This document shows, piece by piece, positions 16,482 through 25,416 of a stretch of DNA of 64,000 nt (the stretch's first letter is position 1; the number at the start of each line of letters is the position of its first letter). The stretch spans positions 1 through 64,000 of the forward strand of contig JAKJER010000011.1 of the NCBI GenBank assembly GCA_022705325.1, written 5' to 3'. The position numbers and the translations under genes are program-made. The DNA is from Planctomycetota bacterium (GTDB lineage: Bacteria > Planctomycetota > Phycisphaerae > SM23-33). The notes beneath the pieces were generated by a model, which was not told the DNA's origin, ran no database searches, and worked only from the letters and a program-made list of their open reading frames with translations.

Positions 16482-19400
16482 TCATTTCTTCTTCGGTTGG
16501 GAGGCGTCGTTCTCGGCCAGGCCGCGCTTGGCGAGTTCCTGGAAGTATCTCTTGATCAGGACGCGGTACTCTTCCGGTGCGCGGTCGTTGGCGGCCTGGA
16601 GGATCTCGTCCTTGAGCTGTCCCGGCAGGCGGGCCCAGTCGCTGAGGCTGATGCCCATTTCCTCGAGGGCGGTGGCGACCTGGTCGGTCGCCTGTTCGCC
16701 CGTGCCGATGGTGGGCTGGCCGCCCTGGGCGGGCTGGCCGGGTTCCTGTTGTTGCTGCTGCCCCTGGCCCTGCGCCATGGCCTGGGCCATCATCTGCGCC
16801 CCGGCCTGCTGGGCGGCCTGCTGGGCGGCCTGGGCGAGTTGTGCGATCATGGCGGCGGCCTGAGAGGCGGGTGAGGCGGCCTGGCTCTGGGCGGCCTGAC
16901 TGGCTTGCTCGTAGGCCTGGGCGAGGCCTTCGGGCGGCACGATGGGCGAGGGCGCCTGCTGGCCTTCCTGCCCCTGTTGACCCTGCTGGGAGGCTTGCTG
17001 TGCGGCCTGTTGTGCCGCCTGCGCCGCCTGGGCTGCCGCCTGCTGGCCGAGGTTCTCCAGGGCCTGGGCGGCCTGCGCCAGGGCCTGCGAGGCTGCCTGC
17101 TGCGACGGGATCGACTGCGAAGGCGAGGAGTGTTCGTTGGCCATCGCCTTCTGGGCGGCCTGCTGGGATCTTGCCGCCTGCTGCAAGGCCTGGGCGGCCT
17201 GCTGAGCGGCAGCCGTCGCCTGCGGGCTGTTCATGATTTCGCCCACGTGCTCGCGGACCATGTCGGTCGCCTTGGCCAACTCTCCCGTCGCCTGCTGGAT
17301 CTGCTCCTGCTGGGCGGAGAGCATCTCGCGGGGGTTGTTGCCCGCCATGGCCTCCATCTGCTTGGCCAGGTTCCCCTGGCGCTCAGCCAGGTCCGAGGCC
17401 TGCTGTGCCAGTTCGGCGCGGCGGGAGGCGTTGGTCTGGGGCTGGCCGTCCTGGGCGAGGTTCTGCTGGGTCGAGCCCTGGGCCATCACCTGCTCGCCCT
17501 TCTGGCCCTGCCCGCCGGACGACTGCTCGCCTTTCTGTCCGGACTGTTCGCCCTGTGCGGACTGCTCACCTTTCTGTCCGGACTGCTCGCCCTGTGCGGA
17601 CTGCTCACCCTTCTGTCCGGACTGTTCGCCCTGTGCGGACTGCTCACCCTTCTGTCCGGACTGTTCGCCCTGTGCGGACTGCTCACCCTTCTGTCCGGAC
17701 TGTTCGCCCTGTGCGGACTGCTCACCCTTCTGTCCGGACTGTTCGCCCTGCTGGCTGGACTGTTCACCCTGTTCGGCCTTGCCGCTGACTCGCTGTGCGA
17801 GCTGTTCCATCTGCTCGGCGGCCTGCTTGGCTTCCTCGGCGGCCTTGCCGACCTGTCCCTGCTGGAGTTGCTGGGCGGCGTCCTGGGCATTCTGGGCGGC
17901 CTGGCTATCGAGGCGGTCGCTCTGAGGGGCGGCCTGCTGGACCTGGTCGGCGAGCTTGGCGGCCTCCTGGGCGACCTGAGCCTGCTCGGCGGCCAGGCGG
18001 GCGAGTTGGGTGTCCTGCATGGGCTTGGCGGCCTGGGCGGCCTGCTGGAGGGCCTGCTCGGTGCGCCGACGGAGATCCGCCTGCTGGGCGGCGAGGTTCT
18101 CGGCCTTCTGCGCCTTGGCCTGTGCGACCTGCGGCGACTGCTCGCTCTTCTGGCCGGCGAGGGCGTCGGCGAGTTCCTGTGCCTGCTCGGCGGCCTGCTG
18201 GGCCTTCTGGGCGGCCTGGTTGGCCTGCTCGGATGCCTGCTCGCCCTGTGCGCCCTTCATGGCCTGGGCAGCCTGTTCCATGGTCTGGGAGGGGTTGTGT
18301 TCGGCGACGGCCTGCTGGGCCTGGGGCGAGGCATTCTGGGCCTGCTTGGCCAGGTCGTTGGCGGCCTGCTGGAGGGCGGCCTCGCGCTGGGCGAGGTTCT
18401 TCATCTTCTCGCCGGCCTGCTGTGCGGCATTCTCGGCCGAGTCGGCCTGCTGTGCGGCCTGCTGAGCGGCGGCCTCGGCCTTGGCCATCTGCTGGCCCTC
18501 GGGCGTGCCGGCGAGCTGGCGGATCTGATCGGCCAGCTTCTCCTGGGCCTGGGCGATCTGCTCGGCCTTCTGGGCGGCGGACTGTGCTGCCTGGGCCTGC
18601 TGCTGTGCGGCCTGCTGGCCCTTCTGGGCGTCGGCGGCCTGCTGTTGTGCAGCTTGGGCCTGCTGGGCGGCCTGCTGAGCGGCGTTCTGTGCGTTCTGGG
18701 CCTGTTGTCCGGCCTGGTCGGCCTGGTTCTTGGCGGCCTGTGCCTGCTGCTTGGCCTGATCGGCGGCCTGTTGAGCGGCCTGTTGCTGCTGGGGATTGCC
18801 CGATTCCTGGGCCTTCTGGGCAGCCTGCTGGGCCTTCTGTGCGGCATCGCTGGCAGCCTGGGCCTGCTGCTGGGCCTGCTGGGCGGCCTGCTTCTTGGCG
18901 TCGGCTTGCTGTTGGGCCTGCTGGGCATTCTGCTGAGCGGTGGCGGCCTGCTGCTGGGCCTGCTGGGCTTGCTGGGCGGTCTGCTGTGCCTTCTGTTGGG
19001 CTTGCTGGGCAGCCTGGTCGAGTTGCTGGTCGCTCTGGCGGGCCTGCTGGGCGGCCTGTGCCGCGTGAGACTGGGCCTGCTGAAGGGCCATGTCGTTGAG
19101 GTTCTCAGCCGTCTTCTCCATCAGCGGCTTGGCCCGCTGCGGGGTGTTCTCGGTGGCGGGGTTGGCGGCTGCCTCCTGCTGGAGCTTCTCGGCCTGCTGG
19201 GCAAGGGCCTTCTCCTGGCGGGCCAGTTCGGCGGCCTTGGCCTTGACGGCATCCTTGTTGGGCTGGTTCTCGACGGCCTTCTGGTAATCCTGGTTGGCCT
19301 TTTGCGCGGCCTGCTCAGCGGCTTGGGCCTTTTCCTGTGCGGCCTGGACGTCCTTCGCCTGCTCCTGCGCCGCCTTGGAGACGGCGGCCTGCTCCTTGGC

Positions 19401-21992
19401 CAGTTGCTGCGCCTGCTTGGCCAGGTCGTTCGTGCCTGCCTGCTGGCGAGCCTGCTGAGCCTGCTGCTGGAGTTGCTGTTCGGCAGCCTTCTGATCCTCG
19501 ACGGCCTTGGCGTCGGCGGCGCTGATTTCCTGGGCGGCCTGGGTCATCTCCTTGGCCGCCTCGGGATTGGATCGCTCGGTCTGTTTGGCCAGGGCCCGCT
19601 GCTCGGCGGCCAGGCGGTCCAGGGGCTTCATGCCTTCCTCGGCCTGGGCGGCCTGGTGGGTCTGGGCGGCCAGTTGGGCCTGCTCCTTGGACAACTCGCG
19701 GGCCATCTGGGCGAGGTTCTGCGACTGCTTCTGCTCCTGGAGGGCGGCCGCCTGCATCGCCTGGGGCGACTGGCGGACCTGCTCGGCCAGTTGATCGGCC
19801 ACGCGCTCCTGGGCCTGCTGAAGCTGTTCCGGAGTCATGGCCTGGTCGTTCTGCTTGGCCGCCTCGGGGTTCTTGGCCCGCATTTCCTGCTCGAACTTCT
19901 CGCGGGCGAGTTCCTTGGCCCGCTCGGCGATGTCCTGGATCTCCTGGGCCTTCTTGGCGGCGTCGGTCATGACGGCAAAGCGCTTGAGCATCTCGGTGAC
20001 GATGGCGATGGCCCGGTCGATGTGGAAGTCGGTGGTGTCGGCCAGCTCCGAACGGGCCTGGGCGGCCTCGGCGACGAGGATGCGCCCCGCGAGCGTCTGG
20101 GCGTAGGCGACGTGTTTGGTGGAGAGGTCTTTGAGTTCGGGGCCCATGGCGGCGAAGGTTTTGCCGGCGACGGCCTGGATGCAGTCCTTGATGAGCGAGT
20201 CGGCCTTCATCAGGCGCTTGCGGATGCGCCCGACCTTGCCGCTGGAGTCCTCATCGAGGGCGGCGGGCTTGGCCGCCAGCGTCTTGCGGAGCGGCGAGGA
20301 GTCGCCCTTGGCCGCCTCCAGCTCCTTGAGGATCTCCTGGAGGAGTTGACGGACCTGGAGTTCCTCGGCCATCAGCACCTGCATCTGGAAGGACTTCTCC
20401 TTGATGTCCAGCTCGATGGTGTACCGCGCGGAGAGGCCTTCCTGCGTGGCCTGGGGGAACGTGTCGACCGCGCGGAGTTGGAAGGTGACCCGCCGGGCGT
20501 TGTCGAGCTTGAGCCTGGCCAGGTCGAGGACGGTCTGGCCCTGGGTGACGCGGAGGGCCTCGTCGGCCTTGGCCGGGGCGGGCAGCGGGATGGCCAGCGG
20601 CGGGCGCTGGCGGTCGTCGACGGCGACGAGCATCTCCGCGCTGGCCAGTCCGAAGTCGTCGCGCATCAGGTAGTCGATGGGCAGCTTGTCGTACGGGTTG
20701 AGCCGGAGTTGCTGCTTCTTGGGGTTGGTGACGCGGACCTCGGGTCGCGAGTCGGCCAGGGCCTCGATGGCCCGCAGGCTGTCGCTGGCGGGGATCTCGT
20801 TCTTGTAGGCGTCGATCAGGCGGATGCCCCAGGCCCCTCGGGTCTTGGGCTCGAGGGTCAACTGGAAGGTGCAGGTCTTGCGGTCCTCGCTCAGGGTGGC
20901 GCTGGAGGCCAGCTTGTCATTGACCACCAACTCGGCCAGTGCGACGGGGTTGTTGACGGTGGCGGTGACGGTGACCACGGTGCCGGCGACGGCGGCGATG
21001 TTGCCGGGGCTGTTGGGTTCCACCTGCACCTTGCGCTTGGTGTACGCGGGGAAGTCGTATCGCAGGTCCAGGCGCTGCAGCACCGGGCGGGGCACGACGG
21101 TGACGCGGATGAACTGGCTCAGCGCGTCGCCGGCGTGGATGCGGAACGAGAAACTCCCGATGGCGGGCGGGCAGACCAGGCTGAAGCGGCGCTTGGGGTC
21201 GTTGGGATCGGCCGACGACTGGAAGGTCATTTCCTCGCTGGTTTCGCCCTGGGCCTTGTCATCGGTGCGGAGGAACCAGGCCGACCGGACGTAGGGATTG
21301 GCTGTGGCGACCTCGACGGCGAGGCGGTGGCCCTCGGGGATGGTCACGTCGCTGCTCGGCTGGATTTCCAGGTCCAGCGCGGAAACGTTGGAGAGGTTGA
21401 GGTACGGGGCGAAGGCCCGCGCCAGCAGCAGGCTGGTTCGCGAAGGCCAAAGGACCAGCAGCAGCGACAGGACGCCGACCACGCCGGCCGCCGCCATCAG
21501 GTACGGCCTGGCCGGACGGAGGGAAATCTCGCGACGGGGGTGGACGGTGGTGGCGTCGCGGGAGGCCTCCTGGGCCAGGGCGGCGATGAGCACGTCGCTG
21601 CCGCGCAACTCCGGCGCGTCGGAGGTGGTGAGCAGTTCGACGGCCGAGCTGAGACGCTCGTGGAGTTCGGGGTGGCGCGTCTCGATCAGCCTGGCGATGC
21701 CCGCCATCGTGTAGCTGTGGGCCAGCGGGCGGAACAGGAACAGAATGGCCGCCGCGATGGTCACGGCGTAGGCCGAGAGCGTCAGGCCCCACCGGAACGC
21801 CATCGAGAACAGCGTGAAGCTGGCATCGATGGCCATCACCACCAGGAAAGCGGCGATCGCGGTGGCCGCCACCGCCGACATCCCGCGCAGCAGGATGACC
21901 GTGCGCGAGCGGTGGATGAGGCGATTGAGGGTCTGCGCGATGGACTGAGGAACGGACTTGACCAGGATGTCCTGCTGCGAGAGGGTCGTCAT
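16482..21992 (-). CDS. Giant Gln/Ala-rich DUF4175-like membrane protein
   Basis: The protein has 1836 residues. Two closely spaced membrane helices occupy about 33-95 and a third lies near 155-175, with the DUF4175-type phrase IARLIETRHPELHERLSSAV between them. A beta-rich region of ~350 residues follows, then more than 1200 residues of low-complexity Gln/Ala/Lys coiled coil built from units like QQAQQAQ. Near residues 1410-1490 a 13-residue unit (GEQSGQKGEQSAQ) is repeated about six times. The C-terminal ~60 residues are ordinary again (GISLSDWARLPGQLKDEI). The start MTTLSQQD overlaps the stop of the upstream VWA gene (ATGA), implying translational coupling. Its role is unknown; position suggests an envelope partner of the MoxR/VWA system. 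Confidence 0.85.
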   Translation of the reverse strand: MTTLSQQDILVKSVPQSIAQTLNRLIHRSRTVILLRGMSAVAATAIAAFLVVMAIDASFTLFSMAFRWGLTLSAYAVTIAAAILFLFRPLAHSYTMAGIARLIETRHPELHERLSSAVELLTTSDAPELRGSDVLIAALAQEASRDATTVHPRREISLRPARPYLMAAAGVVGVLSLLLVLWPSRTSLLLARAFAPYLNLSNVSALDLEIQPSSDVTIPEGHRLAVEVATANPYVRSAWFLRTDDKAQGETSEEMTFQSSADPNDPKRRFSLVCPPAIGSFSFRIHAGDALSQFIRVTVVPRPVLQRLDLRYDFPAYTKRKVQVEPNSPGNIAAVAGTVVTVTATVNNPVALAELVVNDKLASSATLSEDRKTCTFQLTLEPKTRGAWGIRLIDAYKNEIPASDSLRAIEALADSRPEVRVTNPKKQQLRLNPYDKLPIDYLMRDDFGLASAEMLVAVDDRQRPPLAIPLPAPAKADEALRVTQGQTVLDLARLKLDNARRVTFQLRAVDTFPQATQEGLSARYTIELDIKEKSFQMQVLMAEELQVRQLLQEILKELEAAKGDSSPLRKTLAAKPAALDEDSSGKVGRIRKRLMKADSLIKDCIQAVAGKTFAAMGPELKDLSTKHVAYAQTLAGRILVAEAAQARSELADTTDFHIDRAIAIVTEMLKRFAVMTDAAKKAQEIQDIAERAKELAREKFEQEMRAKNPEAAKQNDQAMTPEQLQQAQERVADQLAEQVRQSPQAMQAAALQEQKQSQNLAQMARELSKEQAQLAAQTHQAAQAEEGMKPLDRLAAEQRALAKQTERSNPEAAKEMTQAAQEISAADAKAVEDQKAAEQQLQQQAQQARQQAGTNDLAKQAQQLAKEQAAVSKAAQEQAKDVQAAQEKAQAAEQAAQKANQDYQKAVENQPNKDAVKAKAAELARQEKALAQQAEKLQQEAAANPATENTPQRAKPLMEKTAENLNDMALQQAQSHAAQAAQQARQSDQQLDQAAQQAQQKAQQTAQQAQQAQQQAATAQQNAQQAQQQADAKKQAAQQAQQQAQAASDAAQKAQQAAQKAQESGNPQQQQAAQQAADQAKQQAQAAKNQADQAGQQAQNAQNAAQQAAQQAQAAQQQAADAQKGQQAAQQQAQAAQSAAQKAEQIAQAQEKLADQIRQLAGTPEGQQMAKAEAAAQQAAQQADSAENAAQQAGEKMKNLAQREAALQQAANDLAKQAQNASPQAQQAVAEHNPSQTMEQAAQAMKGAQGEQASEQANQAAQKAQQAAEQAQELADALAGQKSEQSPQVAQAKAQKAENLAAQQADLRRRTEQALQQAAQAAKPMQDTQLARLAAEQAQVAQEAAKLADQVQQAAPQSDRLDSQAAQNAQDAAQQLQQGQVGKAAEEAKQAAEQMEQLAQRVSGKAEQGEQSSQQGEQSGQKGEQSAQGEQSGQKGEQSAQGEQSGQKGEQSAQGEQSGQKGEQSAQGEQSGQKGEQSAQGEQSGQKGEQSSGGQGQKGEQVMAQGSTQQNLAQDGQPQTNASRRAELAQQASDLAERQGNLAKQMEAMAGNNPREMLSAQQEQIQQATGELAKATDMVREHVGEIMNSPQATAAAQQAAQALQQAARSQQAAQKAMANEHSSPSQSIPSQQAASQALAQAAQALENLGQQAAAQAAQAAQQAAQQASQQGQQGQEGQQAPSPIVPPEGLAQAYEQASQAAQSQAASPASQAAAMIAQLAQAAQQAAQQAGAQMMAQAMAQGQGQQQQQEPGQPAQGGQPTIGTGEQATDQVATALEEMGISLSDWARLPGQLKDEILQAANDRAPEEYRVLIKRYFQELAKRGLAENDASQPKKK
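17521..17754 (-). repeat. 39-bp in-frame tandem repeat (about six copies)
   Basis: Copies begin at 17521, 17560, 17599, 17638, 17677 and 17716, nearly identical over 39 bp, and encode GEQSGQKGEQSAQ on the minus strand. The period is a multiple of three, so changes in copy number keep the frame. The high identity between copies suggests recent expansion or homogenisation. Confidence 0.9.
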
Positions 21993-24900
21993 GCCAAGCC
22001 TGCCTTTTTGCGTAAGATCCATTCCACGGCCGCCACCAGCACCATCAGCACCAGGAGCGGCCATGAGTTCCAGATAAAGTAGTCGCGATGTTCGCGTTCG
22101 ACCACGCTGTCGGTGCCGAGCACGTCCATGACGGCGGCGGCCTGCGGCGGGTCGACCAGCCGCACGCCGCTCAGGGTTGCCAGGCGTCCGAGCAGGCCGC
22201 GGTCGGCGGCCAGCTCAATCTGCTCGGTCGGGGCGGCCGGGTCGATCGAAAAGACCGTCGCCACCTTGTCCACATTGTCCCGTGCCAGGAGCGGTTTGGC
22301 GGCCGGGGCGTCCAGTTCCACGCGGAAACTCCCGCTGGGCAGCTCGGTCAACTCGCCGATGTAGACGCCGGGGGAGTCGGGGACGAACTCGAGCTTGCGC
22401 CACAGCACGAGCGAGCCGTCCTTCTCGTTGAAGACATTGACGCGGACCTCGTCGCTTCGAAGGGGAGAGAAGTCCTCCTGGACGATCTTGGCCCGCACGG
22501 TGACCGGCGTGCGGGGGCTGTAGCGGGAGCGGTCCGTGCCGATCTTGACCAGGTCCGTTCCGGCGGGCAGCTTGTTGGCGGTGGCCCAGCGCAGGACCTG
22601 GCCCCAGAGGCGGTGATGGTAGGTGTCGCCCACGCGGTAGCGGAGGCGCCAGGTGTGGTCGAAGCTGAAGAACATGACCTTGCCCATGCCCACGTTCTGG
22701 AACATGAGCAGGGCCCGCTCGCGCTGGAAGCGCCGGAGCTGGTCGTGAAGGTCCTGGTCGAGCTGCTCGCGGGCCAGGGCCGTGCGGATGGCGTCGGGCG
22801 GATTGGGCGGCATGGCGTACGCCAGCACGGTGGCCGCCGGACGGGCCTCGCGGATCGGGTGGCGCCAGTAGATGTCCGGCAGCGAGTTCCACACGCGGAG
22901 GTTCTCCTTGGGGTCGACCTCCTGGCGCATGATGACGTTGTCCTGTCCCTCGGCTGTCAGGGCGATGCGGAAGGCGCCTTCCATGGGTACGCCCCCGGCC
23001 AGGTCGGCCGGCGGCGGCAGCGTGGCGGGCAGCATCTCCTCGATGACGGTCCCCGCGTAGGAGCGGGGCATGTGGATGGGCCCGGCGATGACGATGAGCG
23101 AGCCGCCGCGGTCGAAGACGAACCGGCGCAGGGCGTCGATCTGCTGGTCGCCCAGGTGGCGCGGGTCGACGTCGCCCAGGATGATGACGTCGAACTTGAG
23201 CCACTCGGCCAGGTCCTTCGGCAGGGCGGTGGCCTCGGTCTGCTCGGGCGGGCGGGCGGCCGAGGCGTGAATCTCGGGGGGAGGGTCCTGCCCGGCGATG
23301 CGGTCGGGCTCCAGCAGCACGTGCTGGAGACGGACCGAGCGGTCGCGCATGTCGAAGAGGTTCTTGAGATAGCGGTACTCCCACCGCGGGCGCCCGTCCA
23401 CCAGCAGCAGGCGGGTCTGGTCGTTGGAGACGCTGACCGTGAAGGGATACTCGTTGTTGGTCGTGAACACCTCGCCCGGGGAGGGGTCGATCTCCAGGCG
23501 ATAGGCGTGCATGCCCGCTTCCTTGGGCTCGTCGGACAACTGCACCTGCTTGCGGAAGCGGTCCACGTGGGGGACGTCAACGGTGGTCTGGTCGACCTGG
23601 CGCTTGCCGTCCCACAAGGTGAGCTTGATGCTCTGGCCGGCCAGGGCGTCCAGCTTGATGTCCGCCTTCACGTAGACGCGGTCCTGCGTGTAGACGGTCT
23701 CGGGGGCCTCGACATTGACGACGGCTGCATCGCACGGCGCCCGGTCGCTTCCGAAGACGATCGGGCAGATGGGCGCCTTCTGGATGCCCAGGTCGCGGGC
23801 GAGGATCTCCACCCTCTCGCCGGCGTTCTGGCGGCCGTCGCTCAGGACGATCACGCCGGCCAGCTCCTTGCCCTTCATGTCGGTGATGACCTGCTGGAGG
23901 GCGGCGGCGAGATTGGTCTCCTGCTGCTCGACGGGCAGGGCGGCCACGGTGCGCATCCGCTCTTCCGTCGAGGGGGCCCCCGCCGGGGCGGACGCGGGCT
24001 GGGTGGCCGGCTGGGACGCCGCAGCGTCGGCCGGCTGGGTGGTCGGGGCCTTGGCCCACTGCTCGAGGTTCACCTCGCTGGCGGTCGAGGCGAAGCTGTA
24101 GACGCGGACCTCGTACTCCTGGCCGATGCGTTCGACGAGACTGGCGGGCTTGGCCCCCTTGGGCCAGGGCAGGGGCGACAGGAGCACGTCGCGCGCGAGC
24201 ATGTAGCGGGTCTTGTCGGCCACGGCCGCCACACGGGCCCGCCGGTCGGCCGGCAGGGCCTTCAGGAAGACGGCATCGACCGCGACGGCCGCCGCGGCCA
24301 GCCGGTCTTCCTGCTCGGCCAGGGCGACGCTGGCCTGGGCGACGGCGTTCTTGAGGGTGTCGTAACTGCGGGCCAACTGGGCGGAGTCGGCGTGCTCGGC
24401 GATCTTGACCGCGTCGTCCAGTCGCTGGTGGGCCTGGACCTGGAGCTTGGTCTTGATGTCCAGCAGTTCGGCCAGCAGCTTGCTGTCGAACGTGAGCTTG
24501 CCCCGGATGGTCTTCTCGATGGCGTCGGCCTGGGCCGTCACGGTCTTCTGGGCGTTTCGCAGGGCCTCCAGGAGCTTGTCGGCGTAGTCGGCGAGTTGCG
24601 TGGTGAAGATGTCGCCCTTGGACTCGCGAAGCCGGACGAGGTGCTCGTGACGGGCGGCGAGGTCCTGGCGGGCCTGCACGATCTTCTGGTGGACCGTGTC
24701 GAGCGGGTAGGGGCGTTTCTCCACGCCGAGCATCTCGGCCAGGCGGACCTTCTCGGAGTCGGTAAGCTGCGTCTCGGGCACGTGCATGGAGGCGGAGTTG
24801 TCGACCAGGACCGCGACGAACCGCTGGAGCCGCCGCGAGATGTCCAGCGAGCGGACGGGCTGGGCCAGCATGATGATGGCCAGCAGCAGCAGGGCCAGAC

Positions 24901-25273
24901 GCAGGCCCATGAGGATGAAGCCGGTGCGGCGCGAGACGGTGCGACGCTCGAGACGATAGAACGCGACAATCAGCTCGACACAGGCAGCCCCGCCCAGCGC
25001 GATAGGCCACAGGGCCCAGGAGGTGGTCAGCACCAGCCCGCGCTGGAGGACCTGGAAGAGCAGCGAGAGGGCGATGTAGCCCAGCGCCAGTCGCACCGGC
25101 AGCAAGGCCCAACGAACGGCGGGCAGGCGCCCCAGGCGGAGGAAATGCAGACCGACCCACGCCGCGGCCGCCATCGCCGCCAGAAGCGCTATCACGACGG
25201 CGGGCGAAGAAGGCATGAACAGGTCATGCTTGAACGCCGCCAGCAGCCATGCCGATGTCTGAAAACCCATCAT
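21989..25273 (-). CDS. Large von Willebrand factor A membrane protein with glutamine-amidotransferase-like domain
   Basis: The 1094-residue protein has four or five N-terminal membrane helices (to about residue 140), then a VWA domain opening with VLVDNSASMH, a MIDAS motif (DxSxS). An inserted charged helical region (residues ~170-370) separates the VWA halves; GVIVLSDGRQNAGER lies at about 475-490. A region containing FDVIILGDVDPRHLGDQQ and GGSLIVIAGP (~690-740) resembles the class I glutamine amidotransferase-like fold without a visible catalytic Cys. Two adjacent start codons exist (25273 and 25270). It belongs to the MoxR/DUF58/BatA cluster and overlaps the next gene by 4 bases. Such clusters are thought to assemble or remodel envelope complexes; the exact role is unproven. 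Confidence 0.87.
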   Translation of the reverse strand: MMGFQTSAWLLAAFKHDLFMPSSPAVVIALLAAMAAAAWVGLHFLRLGRLPAVRWALLPVRLALGYIALSLLFQVLQRGLVLTTSWALWPIALGGAACVELIVAFYRLERRTVSRRTGFILMGLRLALLLLAIIMLAQPVRSLDISRRLQRFVAVLVDNSASMHVPETQLTDSEKVRLAEMLGVEKRPYPLDTVHQKIVQARQDLAARHEHLVRLRESKGDIFTTQLADYADKLLEALRNAQKTVTAQADAIEKTIRGKLTFDSKLLAELLDIKTKLQVQAHQRLDDAVKIAEHADSAQLARSYDTLKNAVAQASVALAEQEDRLAAAAVAVDAVFLKALPADRRARVAAVADKTRYMLARDVLLSPLPWPKGAKPASLVERIGQEYEVRVYSFASTASEVNLEQWAKAPTTQPADAAASQPATQPASAPAGAPSTEERMRTVAALPVEQQETNLAAALQQVITDMKGKELAGVIVLSDGRQNAGERVEILARDLGIQKAPICPIVFGSDRAPCDAAVVNVEAPETVYTQDRVYVKADIKLDALAGQSIKLTLWDGKRQVDQTTVDVPHVDRFRKQVQLSDEPKEAGMHAYRLEIDPSPGEVFTTNNEYPFTVSVSNDQTRLLLVDGRPRWEYRYLKNLFDMRDRSVRLQHVLLEPDRIAGQDPPPEIHASAARPPEQTEATALPKDLAEWLKFDVIILGDVDPRHLGDQQIDALRRFVFDRGGSLIVIAGPIHMPRSYAGTVIEEMLPATLPPPADLAGGVPMEGAFRIALTAEGQDNVIMRQEVDPKENLRVWNSLPDIYWRHPIREARPAATVLAYAMPPNPPDAIRTALAREQLDQDLHDQLRRFQRERALLMFQNVGMGKVMFFSFDHTWRLRYRVGDTYHHRLWGQVLRWATANKLPAGTDLVKIGTDRSRYSPRTPVTVRAKIVQEDFSPLRSDEVRVNVFNEKDGSLVLWRKLEFVPDSPGVYIGELTELPSGSFRVELDAPAAKPLLARDNVDKVATVFSIDPAAPTEQIELAADRGLLGRLATLSGVRLVDPPQAAAVMDVLGTDSVVEREHRDYFIWNSWPLLVLMVLVAAVEWILRKKAGLA

Positions 25274-25390
25274 GATTCCATCCGTTCGCTACCGGTACGC
25301 CGTCGGGCCAACGCCCGCAGAAGGCGACTCTCAACAGGCCTGCGGCCTGAGCGTCTTCCAGCGTCACTGAGGACTCAACGCCTTGCGGCC

Positions 25391-25406
25391 CGCCTGTCGG
25401 CAGGCG
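25391..25406 (-). other. Hairpin in the batA-VWA intergenic gap
   Basis: CGCCTG and CAGGCG flank a TCGG loop in the 143-bp gap between two minus-strand genes of the operon. No T run follows, so it is more likely to be an RNA-processing or partial-attenuation structure than a terminator. Function is inferred only from position. Confidence 0.35.
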
Positions 25407-25416
25407 CCACTGCACA

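Noticed and set aside
17521-17754. Direct repeats that could suggest a CRISPR array.
   Set aside because: The 39-bp units are adjacent without unique spacers, stay in frame and encode a peptide repeat inside a gene.
16905-22082. A 1725-residue open frame on the plus strand, rich in Leu/Gly, opposite the Gln/Ala-rich gene.
   Set aside because: It is the antisense shadow of the CAG/GCC-rich minus-strand gene: complementary codons CTG/GGC give Leu/Gly repeats. The minus-strand product has DUF4175-like features, a coupled start and operon context; the plus-strand one has none.
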